Positions 32,648 to 44,228 are shown, counted from the stretch's first letter. The stretch is DNA of 64,000 bases from Conus ventricosus (GCA_018398815.1 CM031601.1:30689293-30753292), one strand, 5' to 3'. A program made the numbers and translations. Notes: generated from the sequence alone by a model not told the origin.

Positions 32648-32990
32648 TCATTGTACTAGTACAGGTCGATCGAGTTTCTCTCGATCTAGCAGTACACATT
32701 ATTATGTTACTAGTATGGGTCGATCGAGTCTTCCATTCGATTTCTCGATCCCCTATTTTATCATTGTACTAGTACAGGTCGATCGAGTTTCTCTCGATCT
32801 AGCAGTACGCATTATTATTGTTACTAGTATGGGTCGATCGAGTCTTCCATTCGATTTCTCGATCCCCTATTTTATCATTGTACTAGTACAGGTCTATCGA
32901 ATTTCTCTCGACCTAGCAGTACGCGTTATTAGTGTTACTAGTATGGGTAGATGGACTTTTCCATTCGATTTCTTGATCCTCTATTACTCC
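32648..32990 (+). repeat. Three tandem copies of a ~114-bp CGATCGAG-rich unit
   Basis: Units begin TTGTACTAGTACAGG at about 32651, 32764 and 32878, each with several CGATCGA palindromes and an ACTAGTA palindrome. They lie in the 5' untranslated part of DIRS A. Element B has a different tandem duplication at the same relative place. Confidence 0.85.
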
Positions 32991-33151
32991 TATCGAGTTC
33001 TGTACGATCTCTCGATCGAGTATTGTCAGTGCTGTATTTATCAGTGCTGTAGCACAAGGTCGATCGAGTTTATTTACGATATCTCAATCGACCCACTTGT
33101 CTCCACTTTGTGGTCGTGTGCTCCGTGTTTGCTCTGCCACCATAGCCCAAC

Positions 33152-35800
33152 ATGGTGAAGGGCAACAATGGGTCAAGCCACTTCGCCGTTCAGAAGTCGC
33201 TCATTGCCCCAGAGGACCCACGTGCCGATTACTCAGAGCAATCCATTCTTGCTATGGAAGAACATACGGCCGGTGTAGAGGGGGGTTCCGCGAGGGGACG
33301 CGCGACCATCAGTTTAATATCTCCTCTACCTGACCGGCGGACACACGATCACTGTGTCCGAAGGCCAAAAGGCAAGCGGCTACCATTTCTAAATGCCTGT
33401 CGTTTAATGCCCCAGAAAAACTAAGGGCAAGGCTCCCCTAAAGGGCAAGCCCATTTCAAGAATTCTGATCAAATTCTTCCTCTTTACCTGCCAGCTTGCC
33501 TTCTTACCTTCAGACGCATGGTGAGACCTCCTGCTATCATGCTGCATCACACAACCTTCGGCCCCCAGGGAATTTTGCCGAGGAGCGGACCAGCACGGGT
33601 GACGGGATGCGCTCAGAATCATCGCCCGTCACTCGCCTACATGAGCCTCGTGCCATTAGTCTTCCCCCCACTAATAGCATGCAGGCTCAGGACACTCTCC
33701 CCCACCGTGCACAGTGCAGCCACCACTCCTGCACGAGGAGCGTCTCTACTCCGGTGGCGGACTTATGGCCAGTCTCTTGGGACCCCAAACTGACCATAAC
33801 TCGGGTCTCAGCCAAAGGCATCACTTCGTTCGGATCTGTGCCGCTCAGACCCCGGCGGTCGACCCGCCCTGATCGACTGTCGTATGTTCCCCTAGGGGTA
33901 CAGGACGTTGGGGAGCGGACTTCTTCCACTCCCCACGTGTAGGCAACAGTCCGCGGTCCCATTCCTCCGGGGGAAGATCGAGCAGCTCGGTTGCCGTGCT
34001 CCCCCACTGCTCCCCCTGTTACACAGGGGGCCTACATGGATCCCACCAGGGAGGAGTATGAGGCAGTGCACTCTCCAGGGCAGGTTATGACAGACAACGC
34101 TCTCTCGATACCTCCTCCCCCCCCCCCCCCCTCCCAGTGTCTCAGGTTACCCTGGCCCCTGAGGAAATCATGCCCCAGGGCCGTTATAGCCCGCCGTCTT
34201 CCTCGGGGACTGGTGGCTCTATGCCCCCGAGAGGGACCAGTGGCTCAGATCTGATACTCAACATGACCAGCTCCACGGTCGTATGTGGCATCCAGCCTCC
34301 TCAAGCTGGCGCGATCTCGGTCTCTCTCCCTCTCTGGCACTGTCAGATCGGCTTCCCCCCTTTAGTCTGCCGCTGATCATGGAGCCACTAGGGAGCCGCC
34401 CTTGCATTCCCCCACTACCCAGCTAGGGCGGGACCCCCATGCACCCCTGCAGTTGCCTCCTGGAGAAGATTCAGCGCAACCTCTCCAGGAACCCGATCCC
34501 CCCAGAGTCTGAGGATGAGGTAGAGGAGTCCTTCTCCTCATCTGGCGACGTGTCCATCCTTTAGCGGTGGCGCCCAGAACTCGTCGTGAGGGAGCCCCCA
34601 CCCTCTGACAAGACCCTTTCTTTCACTAGGTACGCCGGGCCCCCCCCCCCCCCCCCAGCCCAGCGACCTCGCCCAAAATTCGTCACACCTCAGACACTTA
34701 CCTCCATTTGGGAGAGTCCGGCAACTCTAGCCAGGGTGCACAGGCCATCCCTTCGCCAGGGATTGAATTCCTCTCGGCCCCGAATGGGGTCCCGGTAGGC
34801 ACCTTCCTCAGGGACCCCCGGCAGGCCCACATCTCCCTGTTCTCTGACAGTCCGGTGACCAGGGAAATTACCATTTCCCCGGCAGACTGCCAGTTTATTC
34901 CCCACCTGGCCCCCCCTACCTCCGCCACGATATTTATCAAGAACCTGGCGGAGTGGGAGCGTATAGCCAGAACGGGGATCCTGCACACCGCTGCTGGACA
35001 TGGCTTCCTCGACATGCTCTTGCAGCAGGTGGAGGAGCTCTGGCCGGAGGAGGACGGCGCTGTCTCAGTGTCCTCAGACGCACACAATTCTGAGACACAC
35101 CAGGAGACAGAATCTTGCTGGCGACCCCCTCATGCGATTCCTGATCAACAAGATGTCGCATTACCTTTCGGCTGTGGCGGACAGCACAGCCAGGGGCCAC
35201 TACAATCGCCTACTGACCAGTAGAGATGCTGTTCTGTCACAGGCTAATCTCTCCCCAGCGCTTAAGGTAGCCTTGCGGTGCATCCCGGGTCAGGAGCAGT
35301 CACTCTTCGGCGACTATTCGACTGCTGTCATTTCCCACTCAGTCGAAGAACGCAAGCAGGCAGCATCTTTTGCGGCCAGGCCCCTCCTCAGCCTCGCCCT
35401 GCTAGACCCTCCTTTCATTCCAACTCACGCCGCATGGCCCGCCAAGTGCCCTAATACTTCCTATAGGCCGAAGCCGAAACTCCCCCAGCAGAATTTTTGG
35501 TTCGCCAACAGGCACGGCCCCGGAGGTGACTGGCAGACTCACCTACGGGAGAACGGGAACAGGCAGAACCCTCGCTGGAGACGTATGGGCCTCAGCCCAT
35601 GGATAGTGGGGTTGTTACAGGAGGGGTTCCGCCTGCTTTGGGCCCACGAACGCCCCCCTCTCATGCGTTCTCCCCCTCCTCCTCCCCCAGAGAACCCTCC
35701 CCGGGCCAAGCGGAGGCGCTTCGCCGGGAAGTCGAAGAACTCCTCCAGAAAGGGGCCGTCACGGAGATCTTCCATCTCAACCCGGGGATTTACTCCCACC
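33152..35800 (+). pseudogene. Gag-like region of DIRS A
   Basis: It opens MVKGNNGSSHFAVQKSLIAP, matching the start of the region in element B, and passes through several frames. Best-conserved stretches are PGIEFLSAPNGVPVGTFLRD, SLFSDSPVTREITISPADC, PLMRFLINKMSHYLS, ALKVALRCIPGQEQSLFGDY and STAVISHSVEERKQAASFA. Similar text appears in the same order in element B. DIRS Gag function is poorly defined. Frameshifts near 33430, 34260 and 35120. Confidence 0.6.
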
Positions 35801-36384
35801 TCTTTGTAGTCCCCAAACCCTCAGGAGGATGGAGGCCCATCCTCAACCTCGCTCCCCACAGAAAGTTCCTCAGACCGACCAAATTCAGGATGGAGACTCC
35901 GACTCAGATCAGAGACTCCATCCACCACCAGGATTGGGCTACCTTGCTCCATCAGCCTCTCCCTCCGGACAGAGGCTCTCCTCCGCTGGTGTTACGCACG
36001 GGGAATCACCCTCCGCGTGAGACACATAGCGGAGACCCACAATATCCTGGCAGACTCCCTCAGCCGGTCCAGGTCCCTCCTTCACACGGAATGGACCCTC
36101 AGCAGGCTAACCCTATCCTTGGTGTGGGAACATTGGTTCAGGCCCCTGGTCGACCTCTTTGCCACCCGATTCAACCGTCGTCTGCCAGTGTATGTCTCTC
36201 CCATCCCCGATCCCCAAGCGTTTGCAATCAACGCTCCTCCCTTCCCTGGTCGGGTCTCATAGCATATGCCTTTCCTTCCTTCCCAATCCTCCACAAGGTG
36301 ATCAGGAAAGTGAGGCTGGAAAGACCCAGGCTCATCCTCATAACCCCATGGTGGCCGACCCAGTCCTGGTTTCCGGACCTCTAG
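35599..36384 (+). pseudogene. DIRS A RT (5' half) and RNase H, core deleted
   Basis: The RT N-terminal part is intact: REVEELLQKGAVTEIFHLNP, SHLFVVPKPSGGWRPILNLA and RKFLRPTKFRMETPTQIRDS. It then breaks off at IHHQDWA and jumps to the RNase H side, so the YLDD palm is missing. RNase H text is in the neighbouring frame: HNILADSLSRSRSLLHTEWT, VDLFATRFNRRLPVYVSPIP and DPQAFAINA. The deletion joins points just after 35940. Confidence 0.72.
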
Positions 36385-36865
36385 TCCCTCACCCATGTTC
36401 CCCCACTCCAGTTGAACACTCGGGACATGCTCAGGCAACCCCGCTCGGGTCGCCCTCACTCGCCCAGCTGCTCTGCCTTCACGCCTGGCTTCTGTGCCAG
36501 CCCAACTGCGAGCACCTGCCTCTACCTTCCAGACGGACAGATCCCAGTCTGTCCTAAACATACTCGCGGGGGCGGGGGCCTCGCAGGACCTACGGGACCT
36601 AGCGACAGCCTAGCGCAGGGCCAGCACCGAGTCCCTCTGTGATTACCAATGGGAGAGATGGGTCTCCTGGTGCTCAGACAACTCTGTTCCCCATGATCAC
36701 TCTTCCAATATCCAGATAGGCAACTTTCTATCTCACCTATCCTCCTCTCTTAAGCTCTCTGCTAGCTCCATACGGGGCTAAAGGTCGGCTATCTGCACCA
36801 CTATTCGCCAATTCGACGGACCCTCCTTTGAGAATGACTTCCTTCTCAGAGAGATCTCTAGGGGG

Positions 36866-37664
36866 ATGGCTATACGTGAGTCCCAGTCCCCTAGGCGCAT
36901 CCCCCTTTGGGACCTCCTTATTGTCCTGGACGCTCTCAGAAAACCCCCTTTCGAGCCCATCGCCACCCTTCCCTTTGACCTTCTTTCCCTGAAGACCACA
37001 TTTCTCCTTGCCCTGGCTTCGGCCAGAAGGGGAAGTGAGATTCATGCCCTCAGCAGGGACCCCAGAGACATTGCCTTCCACAGGGACGGCTCTGTCTCTC
37101 TAACATTTCTTCCTAACTAAGAATTAGGAACCCGGCACTGCCTCGCTCTCCCTCGTCATCCGCTCACTGGCGGATATCCTAGGAGGAGGGGAGAGCGGGG
37201 GAGACATGGACCTGTGCCCTTCTAGGTGTCTGAGACACTGATGGGAACGCTCGCGCCCCAGGCTCTCCTCCCAGAGACGTCTCCTTATTTCTATCAACCC
37301 AAATAATAAGGAAGACATCTTGGCTGGCACTATCTCTAGGTGGCTTTCTAAGACAGTGAGATCTGCCTACACCCAGGTGTACAAGGATCTCCCCGTCCTA
37401 TCTCCCTGGGCCCATGAGGTCAGAGCGCTGGCCACTTCCGCAGCGTTCCAGCGCTCTGTCCCCTTGCGCCATCTACTGGAGGCAGCCTACTGCCGTTCGG
37501 AAAATCCCTTTATAAACTTTTATTTAAGGGATATCCGCATCCCAGGGCTGATGGTTCTAAAGGGATCTCCTTTGTGGCGGCTAATGCAGCTGTATCGGTT
37601 AACTCCAAGAACCACTAGGGCACTCGGCCCTCCTCCGATTCCTTTAAATTCTGCTATGGTCTGA
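36866..37664 (+). pseudogene. DIRS A tyrosine recombinase, motifs complete, frame broken
   Basis: Tyrosine recombinases cut and join DNA with an R-H-R-Y tetrad. Here RRIPLWDLLIVLDALRKPPF and LALASARRGSEIHALS give the first Arg, HEVRALATSAAFQRSVPLRH gives H-x-x-R, and ENPFINFYLRD gives the Tyr. A stop at about 37120 and a shift up to 37320 split the gene. The N-terminal domain text starts further upstream, at about 36600. All catalytic residues are visible, unlike element B. Confidence 0.72.
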
Positions 37665-38001
37665 CATGGTATAATATATGACGCCAAAATGGGGAGTTTT
37701 TATTATACTCCCTGTTTGGCTAGTATACTTACCATGTCAGACTCTAATGCCCGCCCTACCTTCTGCTCTAGCGCCAAGGTTCTCGGACTTACCTTGCACG
37801 CAGGCCTCGCTGAATGAGGAACAGGAAGCGGCTGTCTTCCTATGGCGGAAGTAGGGTGGGTGTCACGTGACTGTCTTATTACTGCATTAGCCACAAAAAT
37901 TCGGCCTGGCAGAGCTGACTAACTGCCGTGGAATGCTATGGTCCGACATGGTAAGTATACTAGCCAAACAGGGAGTATAATAAAAACTCCCCATTTTTGG
38001 G
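37656..38001. repeat. Right terminal and internal complementary region of DIRS A
   Basis: A 55-base arm (GGGGAGTTTTTATTATACTC through ACTTACCATGTCAGAC, from 37690) is repeated inverted at about 37946-38001. Between them lies the terminal repeat copy with the gene-proximal GTAGGGTGGG and TCACGTGAC boxes. The inner edge reads GGTATAATATATGACGCC, the complement of the element's left tip. Confidence 0.8.
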
Positions 38002-38580
38002 CAATTGTTTTGTTATAGTTAATATTATCTGGAATTAAGCATGTTCTTAGGACATAAAGAAACCCTGTATGGAAGGACAAGAACATCTCTCTGAAGTACA
38101 CGATCAGGTTCCTGCTGCACTAGTATTTTCCATCTTCCAGTGTGCATGCAACACATAGATCCTCACCGCAAATTTGGAAAGAAGAATCTTTGACACAAAA
38201 ATGACATTTTACCACAAGATACTAAACATCAGATATACTGATCGTATCACCAATCAACAGGTGTGTCAAGCCGTCAGGACATACATAAGACCATATAAAG
38301 AACTACTAACAGTATGTTGGTACAGCCATTGAACAAGATCCACTGGTATTGCTAAAACAATCCTTTTGGGAATTGTTGAAGGAGTGAGACGAAAAGGAAG
38401 GCAGAAAAAACAGTGGACTGACCACATTGCAGAGTGGAGAGGGAAACCATTTACAGAGACCCAGGCCCTGGCACACGAATGACAGAACTGGAGGAACCTG
38501 GTGAACTGTTCTTCACTGTGGTGCCCCAGTGATGGCCCATAGAGTTAAGGGAGGAGAAGAGGAAAAAAAAATCCACAGAA
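38002..38580 (+). pseudogene. Decayed LINE reverse transcriptase, 3' part
   Basis: Frames shift but the landmarks are clear: YHKILNIRYTDRITNQQV, YIRPYKELLT, TRSTGIAKTILLGIVEGVRR, KGRQKKQWTDHIAEWRGKPF and TETQALAHE. This is the C-terminal region of the LINE started at 30560. Same LINE class as the element at 63328. Confidence 0.72.
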
Positions 38581-39119
38581 AATCTGAAAATGAAGAGATG
38601 GGTTTAGGGGGAATAGGGACGCATAGTCTTTATGAGTGTCTATGACATGGACAAATGTTGACCAAGGAGGAAGAGGATGGATGCATATAGTATCTACTGA
38701 GCAAGCATGCACTGCAACAGAACACAGGTGGTTTTTCCCATTACAATAAACATGACAGTTGGACTATGCTGTTGTGTTTTCCAGTGAACCAGCCATGCAG
38801 CTGCTTTGAAAAATGGAGGCATCTAGGTCACTAAGCATTTTTATGATGAAGAACATATTCATGAAGATGTGGAGCTCATTCAGTTTCAGTTTCATTTAAA
38901 TCAAGGAGGCCTAACTGCATGTGGACTAGTCCATATACGCTACACCACATCGCTAAGTTTGAGACCACACTGCGCATGATTTAAAGTTGATGGATAAATG
39001 AATTAATGACTAAGATGAGAGAATTTAAGAAGCAGGTCTTGTGGCTACGACTTAGCAGATGTCTGATCTATGCATTGGCCCAAAGCGCTGGTTGGACCGT
39101 GAGTACCTACATAAACATT

Positions 39120-39360
39120 GGTTGTGCCAATTCTATCATTGTATGTGTGTGCAGTGAATATACACATGTGTGTATGGATGTGTGGGCACGGGCCCATGTG
39201 TGTGTGCAAGTGCATATGTGTATGTGCATGATGTGCATTTATGCTATACATATGTATGTGTGTGTGTGTGTGTGTGTGCACACATGTGTGTATGTGTGCA
39301 CATGCACGCACGTGTGTGTGTGTGTGTGTACAGAAGTACGTGTGCATGTGTGTGTGCTCA
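39120..39360. repeat. TG-rich low-complexity tract
   Basis: Imperfect (TG)n/(CATG) sequence with a pure (TG)n core near 39258-39279. Open frames across it on both strands are artefacts. Confidence 0.85.
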
Positions 39361-39688
39361 TTTAAATAATAGCTTACCTTGCTGTGTACATTCAGCTTAT
39401 GGGTCAGGGATGGGGAGTGTAGGATTTGGGCACAATATAGATGAAGCAAGTCATTTGTGATATGAAGAGGCTAGGCAAATGCAAAACATGTCCCATCATA
39501 GCTTCCTACTGTGATGATTGATATTTTGAGATGACGTAATAATTCCAGACATGTTCTGATATATCTGCAGAAGTGTTCCTCTGCCCAAAACACCTCGCAA
39601 GGGCCGACATTGGTGGAAAGTTTGGTGACAAAAATAATATATAGAGTTTTCTTACGCTGTTATCTTTTAAAAACTGTTGTGCTTTCAG

Positions 39689-39901
39689 CTTTTGGTACAC
39701 TGTATGAAGCAAGCTTTGGGTCAGGCCAGTGTAGCTGTACAGACCTACAGACTGAGTGGTGTGCTGGTCAGAGTGCATCAGGTTATGATCAGTGTCTACC
39801 CCAGACTGCAGGCCTTGCTGGACATGACTGCCTGCCACCCCAATGCTCTTCAGAATCTGCAGGAAGGCCGTCAGGACCTGGCCTTGCGTCATCCAGAACT
39901 G
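39689..39901 (+). CDS. RNF213: RNF213-like E3 ligase, exon (LLVHCMKQAL..YPRLQALL)
   Basis: Exactly 71 codons, phase 0/0, open throughout, beginning LLVHCMKQALGQASVAVQTY and ending LALRHPEL. The acceptor is gctttcag and the donor is GTGAGA. In RNF213 the equivalent piece has (V)HLAYQ+...L..F..IL..YPQVL..L; the YPRLQALL here fits that. It is separated from the previous exon by a 9-kb intron that holds a LINE and DIRS element A. Confidence 0.7.
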
Positions 39902-41089
39902 GTGAGATCAGAATTGTGAGAAGAGCACTTTTATTCCACTTAGTGATAATCTTGCTTGAGTGTTTCTTGAATAGTTTAAGACTATTTCATGAATGTTTTT
40001 CACCACTGATTCTCTTTGACTCCCGGATACAAAATTCTGCATCTATTTTGAAGGCAGGAGCACACCGTTACGCTTTTTGCAGCATTTGCAGTATTTTCAG
40101 CCGTGCTTTTAAACTTTGTCTGCTGCTTAGTTTCTTCAACCATCCGTGCTTCACTGGTGTTCTCTTTTTGGCCATCTATTGATGAAGAAAGTTGTTTAGT
40201 TATGTGTTCTCATGCCGAGTCTGACCAAGATATTATTCCTACCTGTTTACGTCAACATCTGACCTGCACTTGTCACTGGATAAACCTTGTATCCTTTTCC
40301 TTGATTACTATGTTTGTTTGAACTTGGCAGTGAGGCATGGTGTGTTATTGTCCTTGGCATTGCCTGCTGCCATAACTCGTTTCTTTGCATTTTGGACATC
40401 ATTATCCAATTAGGTGTTAAGAAACAAGCTTGGGTGTTCTTTCACTGTTTACCCCTCTTGTACTCAATTTCTCTGACTGCAAACTTCCCCTAGATTTCAG
40501 ATTCTTTTACAGGTTTCAGCCTAAAAATGGGTATGTGCAATTATTAACTTAAGAGGAATGTGTGTGAACCTCTAAGAGACAGAAAATTGGCACGCAGTTT
40601 CATAAGATCATGCACTGTAATTTGTCCTATATTTTGTCTGTCTTAGAGATATAGGTTATATCATTGTCACCAAATTGTCACCCGACACGTGTCATTTTAT
40701 GGTGATCATCAATTTTACAGCATGCAAGCATGCGCAATCACCGTGCTGATGCAAGTTGTTAGTGTCGGATGAAACCTGAGGCCTACCTGAGGTGATCCAT
40801 CCGCTGCCTGGCAGTACAGGTCCCACTGGTTGTCTCACCAATGTCATACAACACTTGTCACTTGTCACACGCAATATTGAATACAGTCACTTCCCAATAC
40901 TCTATATGTTGTAGTGTTTCCATCACTCTTTGCAGTTCTACAAACTACAGCTGATTACATACGTCCACAGTCTTTAGTTGCGCTGCACATTGTCACTGTA
41001 CACACTCGCTACTCACTACTAAATGTCACAGTCACAGCTGTCACCAAAAAACACGGGTATGCAAAACAAAAATAAACATCACAGTTGCA
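39902..41089. other. Intron, nothing recognised
   Basis: AT-rich sequence after the LLVHCMKQAL exon. A short palindromic stretch AGCATGCAAGCATGCG lies near 40720. I could not assign a gene or repeat family. Confidence 0.5.
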
Positions 41090-41473
41090 TTACTGTTGGG
41101 CTATGTTTTGGTCATGCATACCTGTTTGTTTCATCGGCAGCAGTCTTAAAAAAACAAAGAGGCACAAATATTTTGAAAAATCTAATGGTGTAGTAGTGTT
41201 GGGTAGCGAGTGTGCGGGCCCAGTGAGTTCCTGAAACTGACGCACTTCTGCCGTGCCACGTGTTGCAGGACGCCATGTTGTCTGCAGCGTTGCGAGCGGA
41301 ACATTGTACTCCGGGTCACTTTCCTCCTCACCATCTTCTTCAACACCGCTACCTACTTCTATATCACTTTCATTCTCCATCTCTCTTTCAAACTTCTCCA
41401 CTTGTTGATCTAACTCCTTTTGCGAGTAGTCGACCATTTCTTCATTGTTCGTAGCAGACGCGAAAGCAGCCAT
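41090..41473 (-). pseudogene. piggyBac-like transposase, N-terminal fragment
   Basis: The minus strand reads MAAFASATNNEEMVDYSQKE, an acidic stretch (ENESDIEVGSGVEEDGEEES), then FQELTGPAHSLPNTTTPLDF and KYLCLFV. PiggyBac-family proteins have an acidic N-terminus followed by F....G......(P)..(S/T)P+D+F.L++....+..I...TN.YA.Q; here the last part reads MKQTGMHDQNIAQQ. The catalytic DDD region is absent, so it is a fragment. The start at MAAFAS is chosen because upstream codons look non-coding. It lies in an intron, antisense to the RNF213-like gene. Confidence 0.55.
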
Positions 41474-41930
41474 TTTGAAAGTTTCATACACAAATTTACT
41501 CACTGTGTTCTGTTCCTTTTCTGAATGAACACGCGCAGTTCCAGCGCCCCAAAATAGTGCCAACACATGATTAGGCCATGCCTGAGTCTTCCTAGCTACT
41601 GTCTACGATTCTGTGTGTGTGTGAAATGTGCTCAGTGCGTGATGGGAAATTCCTACTGAGAAGTCCCGGTAGCTTCTGGAACGGAAACTACAGGCGCCCG
41701 CGTAACTCCCGGCTGGTCCCATTACGAGTACAAGAGGGTTACCTTCCTCTCTTTTCAATTTCAGGGCACCTGGATCCAAATTTTTGTTTTTGTTTCTTTT
41801 CTAGTTGGCATTGATCCATTATCTGTTTCACGTTTGTGGGAGTACTGCTGTTCAAAATGGAAGCAGGGTGTGTCTCAGTGGGAGGATACTTTATGATTAA
41901 GTGCACAGATTGGGATAGAGGTGCAAGAGA

Positions 41931-42030
41931 TGTGCATTGACATTTTATGATTGTGGTTGATAAACAACTGGGAATGTTGTTGTGCAATGACATTTTATGA
42001 TTGTGGTTGATAAACAACTGGGAATGTTGT
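41931..42030. repeat. 50-bp tandem duplication
   Basis: Two adjacent 50-bp units beginning TGTGCA(T/A)TGACATTTTATG, differing at one base, 50 bases before an RNF213-like exon acceptor. Confidence 0.95.
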
Positions 42031-42082
42031 TTCTGACAGGATTCTTTACTCTTTTTGAAAATGTCTGTACCAATCCCAACAG

Positions 42083-42345
42083 GTCGAGGACATCTTACTG
42101 TTGAAGATCCTGGCACAGGAACTGACACCCCAGGAGAACCAGTTGAACACTGAAGAAGGATGTCAACAATGGCTGTGTCACTTCAATATACTTGCTCCAG
42201 TGCTGTCTGGTGTGCTGGATGATGCAGACATGCACTGCATTGTGAATCGGGACCTGTTTGAAGATGTAGAAACCAGGCTGGACAGAAATGGAAAGCAGTG
42301 GTTCTCCTATGGGCCATGGTGCTGTGACAATATTGCAGCTGTCAG
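42083..42345 (+). CDS. RNF213: RNF213-like E3 ligase, exon (WLCHFNILAPVL)
   Basis: A 263-base exon, phase 0 start and phase 2 end, with acceptor cccaacag and donor GTAAGG. It encodes VEDILLLKILAQELTPQENQ, then WLCHFNILAPVLSGVLDD, VNRDLFEDVETRLDRN and WFSYGPWCCDNIAAVR. The WLxxxxxLxxPLxL pattern after an LxxxTLxP-like stretch matches RNF213 shortly before the RING finger. It is preceded by a 50-bp perfect-phase tandem duplication. There are no internal breaks. Confidence 0.7.
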
Positions 42346-42733
42346 GTAAGGCAGCTGTGAGCTGTGTTCTTTAAAAAAAAACAGGGAATAAGTAATTGTG
42401 TTTTGCTGTTTTCCCCACCTTTACTTATTTTTTTCTTGTTTGTATTTAGTTGTATTTTTCTGAAAACACAGCAGAGAAACTTTCCCTAGAATATCTCTGA
42501 TGTAGGAAATTTGGTTGTGCTTGAAAAGTGAACATTATTTGAGAAATGCATGGAAATGAACATCACTAAGGAATGCTGCAAAATGGGGAGAAAATGATGA
42601 ATCCATTGACGCCAACTTAATCATGACTGAAATGCACAATGGACTATGAGTAATGAACAAGTGGTATTTTCATGTGTCTGTGGAAGAAAATTCTCGAAGA
42701 TCCACAGAACATAAAAGGGCTGTATGAAGACTA

Positions 42734-43440
42734 ATGAATGAATTGCAGTGCACGCTGCCACAGGTACAATGTCAGAAAACCAAGGCCAGGATTCAAACCA
42801 GTGCCAAGGACATCCAAGCTGATTATTCAGACAGGGAATTTGTACAGGTCTTGATACCAGTGCCAAAATCTCAATTTGCCACCGCAGGTGCAAAAGTGAA
42901 ATGGGAGAAATTAAACAGAAAAAAATAGTGCAAAACCTGGATGTGTTGATAGGAAAGAGCATATTGGAGCACAAACAAGACACCTTTGGAGGCATTGTAT
43001 ACAGAACCTGTAGGGACGCCTGTGGAATAAAACGACCAAAACTGAAGATACCTCTTCAAAATCGAGACTTTGGCAATAGATGGGTAACATCCAAAAGACA
43101 AAAAAAATTTTTGACAAAAACAGAAAAAAAAAGGATGAAGGCTGCCTCAGAGGCTGAGAAGAAAGGGTTGGAAAAACTCTGCGAAGACCTAAAGCACAAC
43201 ACAGTGCCTTCAGCAAAGCAGAATCGGAAAGGAGAAGGAACAGAACGAAGAAAACCCAAGATTGCTTCTTTCAGTTTGCCAGGAAACTATTCGAGCAGCC
43301 AGAATGTAGGACACTCACTGTGGACAAGGACACTCTTGAACAGCATCACAGGGAAACATATTACGATCCTCTGAGCAAAGCACCACTTAAAATTAAGGGC
43401 TTAGTGCAGACTGCAGCATTGCATAGCCTGGTTGAGAGGG
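42734..43440 (+). pseudogene. Decayed LINE fragment, pre-RT region
   Basis: A charged 157-residue open stretch, including FGGIVYRTCRDACGIKRPK and SEAEKKGLEKLCEDLKH, is followed in another frame by FARKLFEQPECRTLTVDKDT, LEQHHRETYYDPLSKAPL and KIKGL. The second part resembles the segment of LINE polyproteins just before the RT (F.+.LF.....G.L......E.+L...YSD.....PL). No RT follows. The assignment is tentative. Confidence 0.45.
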
Positions 43441-43454
43441 GAAAAAAGGCCAAC

Positions 43455-43735
43455 TCAGGGGGGTGTTTCCGCTGATCCATGTTCAAGCACTTGAACTGGA
43501 AGAGAGATGTGTCCATGACAAGGAAAAGGAAAAAACAGATTTATTTTTGAGTGAAGTGAGCTGAGTATATCTCGCTCAAGGGAGACCATTTATGTATTCC
43601 TGTAGTGTAGCGAGTAGAGTGAGCTCTCTGCTCTCCAGTGATTTTTTTTTTTTAGGAGGGGGTAGAGGGGGATTCCTGATGTTCTATGTAGTAGGAGAAA
43701 AGGCATTTGTTTAGACAGGTAAGTATGAAGAAAAT
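43455..43735. repeat. Solo DIRS-type terminal repeat
   Basis: It contains TTTCCGCTGATCCATGTTCA, CTTGAACTGGAAGAGAGATG, CGCTCAAGGGAGACC and GTAGGAGAAAAGGCATTTGT, and ends AGACAGGTAAGTATGAAG. Same family and length as 4640-4915, with no coding sequence attached. Confidence 0.6.
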
Positions 43736-44113
43736 CATGCTTTACCAAGCTGGCATTGCCTGACCTTAACACACAGTCAGATGGGAAGTCCACATTTTAG
43801 ACCACAAACCTATCACCAAAGAGGTAGACTATGGAAAGGTCAGAAACTGACAAAAAAAATTACAATGTTTTTAAGAAAGAAAAGAGCAGTCTTTCAGAGT
43901 ATTGACTGCTTTAATTATTTTTCATCAGCTGCCTCCATTGTGTATATTGATGTGATAAAATATATTCTTTTTCAGGCACCTGTGTACTAAAATGACATTG
44001 ATCACTGAATGTAGGTGGTATTTGACCAGGTGCTAGAGAAAACATATTATCAGGTTCCTATTAAACAAAAGGGATGAGGGGTGTTTATTGACTACATGGT
44101 GGTGTTCTATCAG

Positions 44114-44228
44114 GTGCCTGTGGACCAAAGTGATGACAGTCAAACTTTTCATTGACTACATGAGTGCTCTGGGGAGAGGAGCAGGCAGTATTAGAGTGGA
44201 GCCTGTCAACTACAACTTGCTCTGGACT
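44114..44228 (+). CDS. RNF213: RNF213-like E3 ligase, exon (LWTKVMTVKLFIDYM)
   Basis: 38 codons that complete the split codon of the exon at 42083-42345 (phase 2 to 0), reading CLWTKVMTVKLFIDYMSALG, then GSIRVEPVNYNLLWT, followed by a GTGAGT donor. The W..+F...LF++++L pattern corresponds to the RNF213 helix that precedes the linker to the RING (CxxC..C.H..C..C..CP). I found no RING-coding exon in the rest of the window, so the gene either runs past it or is cut by misassembly. Confidence 0.68.

Larger units (their letters stand above)
31971..38001 (+). mobile_element. DIRS retrotransposon A, internally deleted
   Basis: It starts GGCGTCATATACTATACC with an inverted terminal repeat (ATGTCAGACCATAGCATTC..) whose complement is near 37930-37950. 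A complementary internal region (GGTATAATATATGACGCC) lies at 37670. The coding order is gag, RT, RNase H, tyrosine recombinase, typical of DIRS. No target duplication is expected. RT lacks its catalytic half, so it cannot be autonomous. It interrupts the LINE listed at 30560. Relative B on the minus strand is closely related. Confidence 0.85.

Noticed and set aside
34377..35200. Long minus-strand frames within DIRS A
   Set aside because: GC-rich shadow frames opposite the Gag/RT text; they match nothing recognisable.
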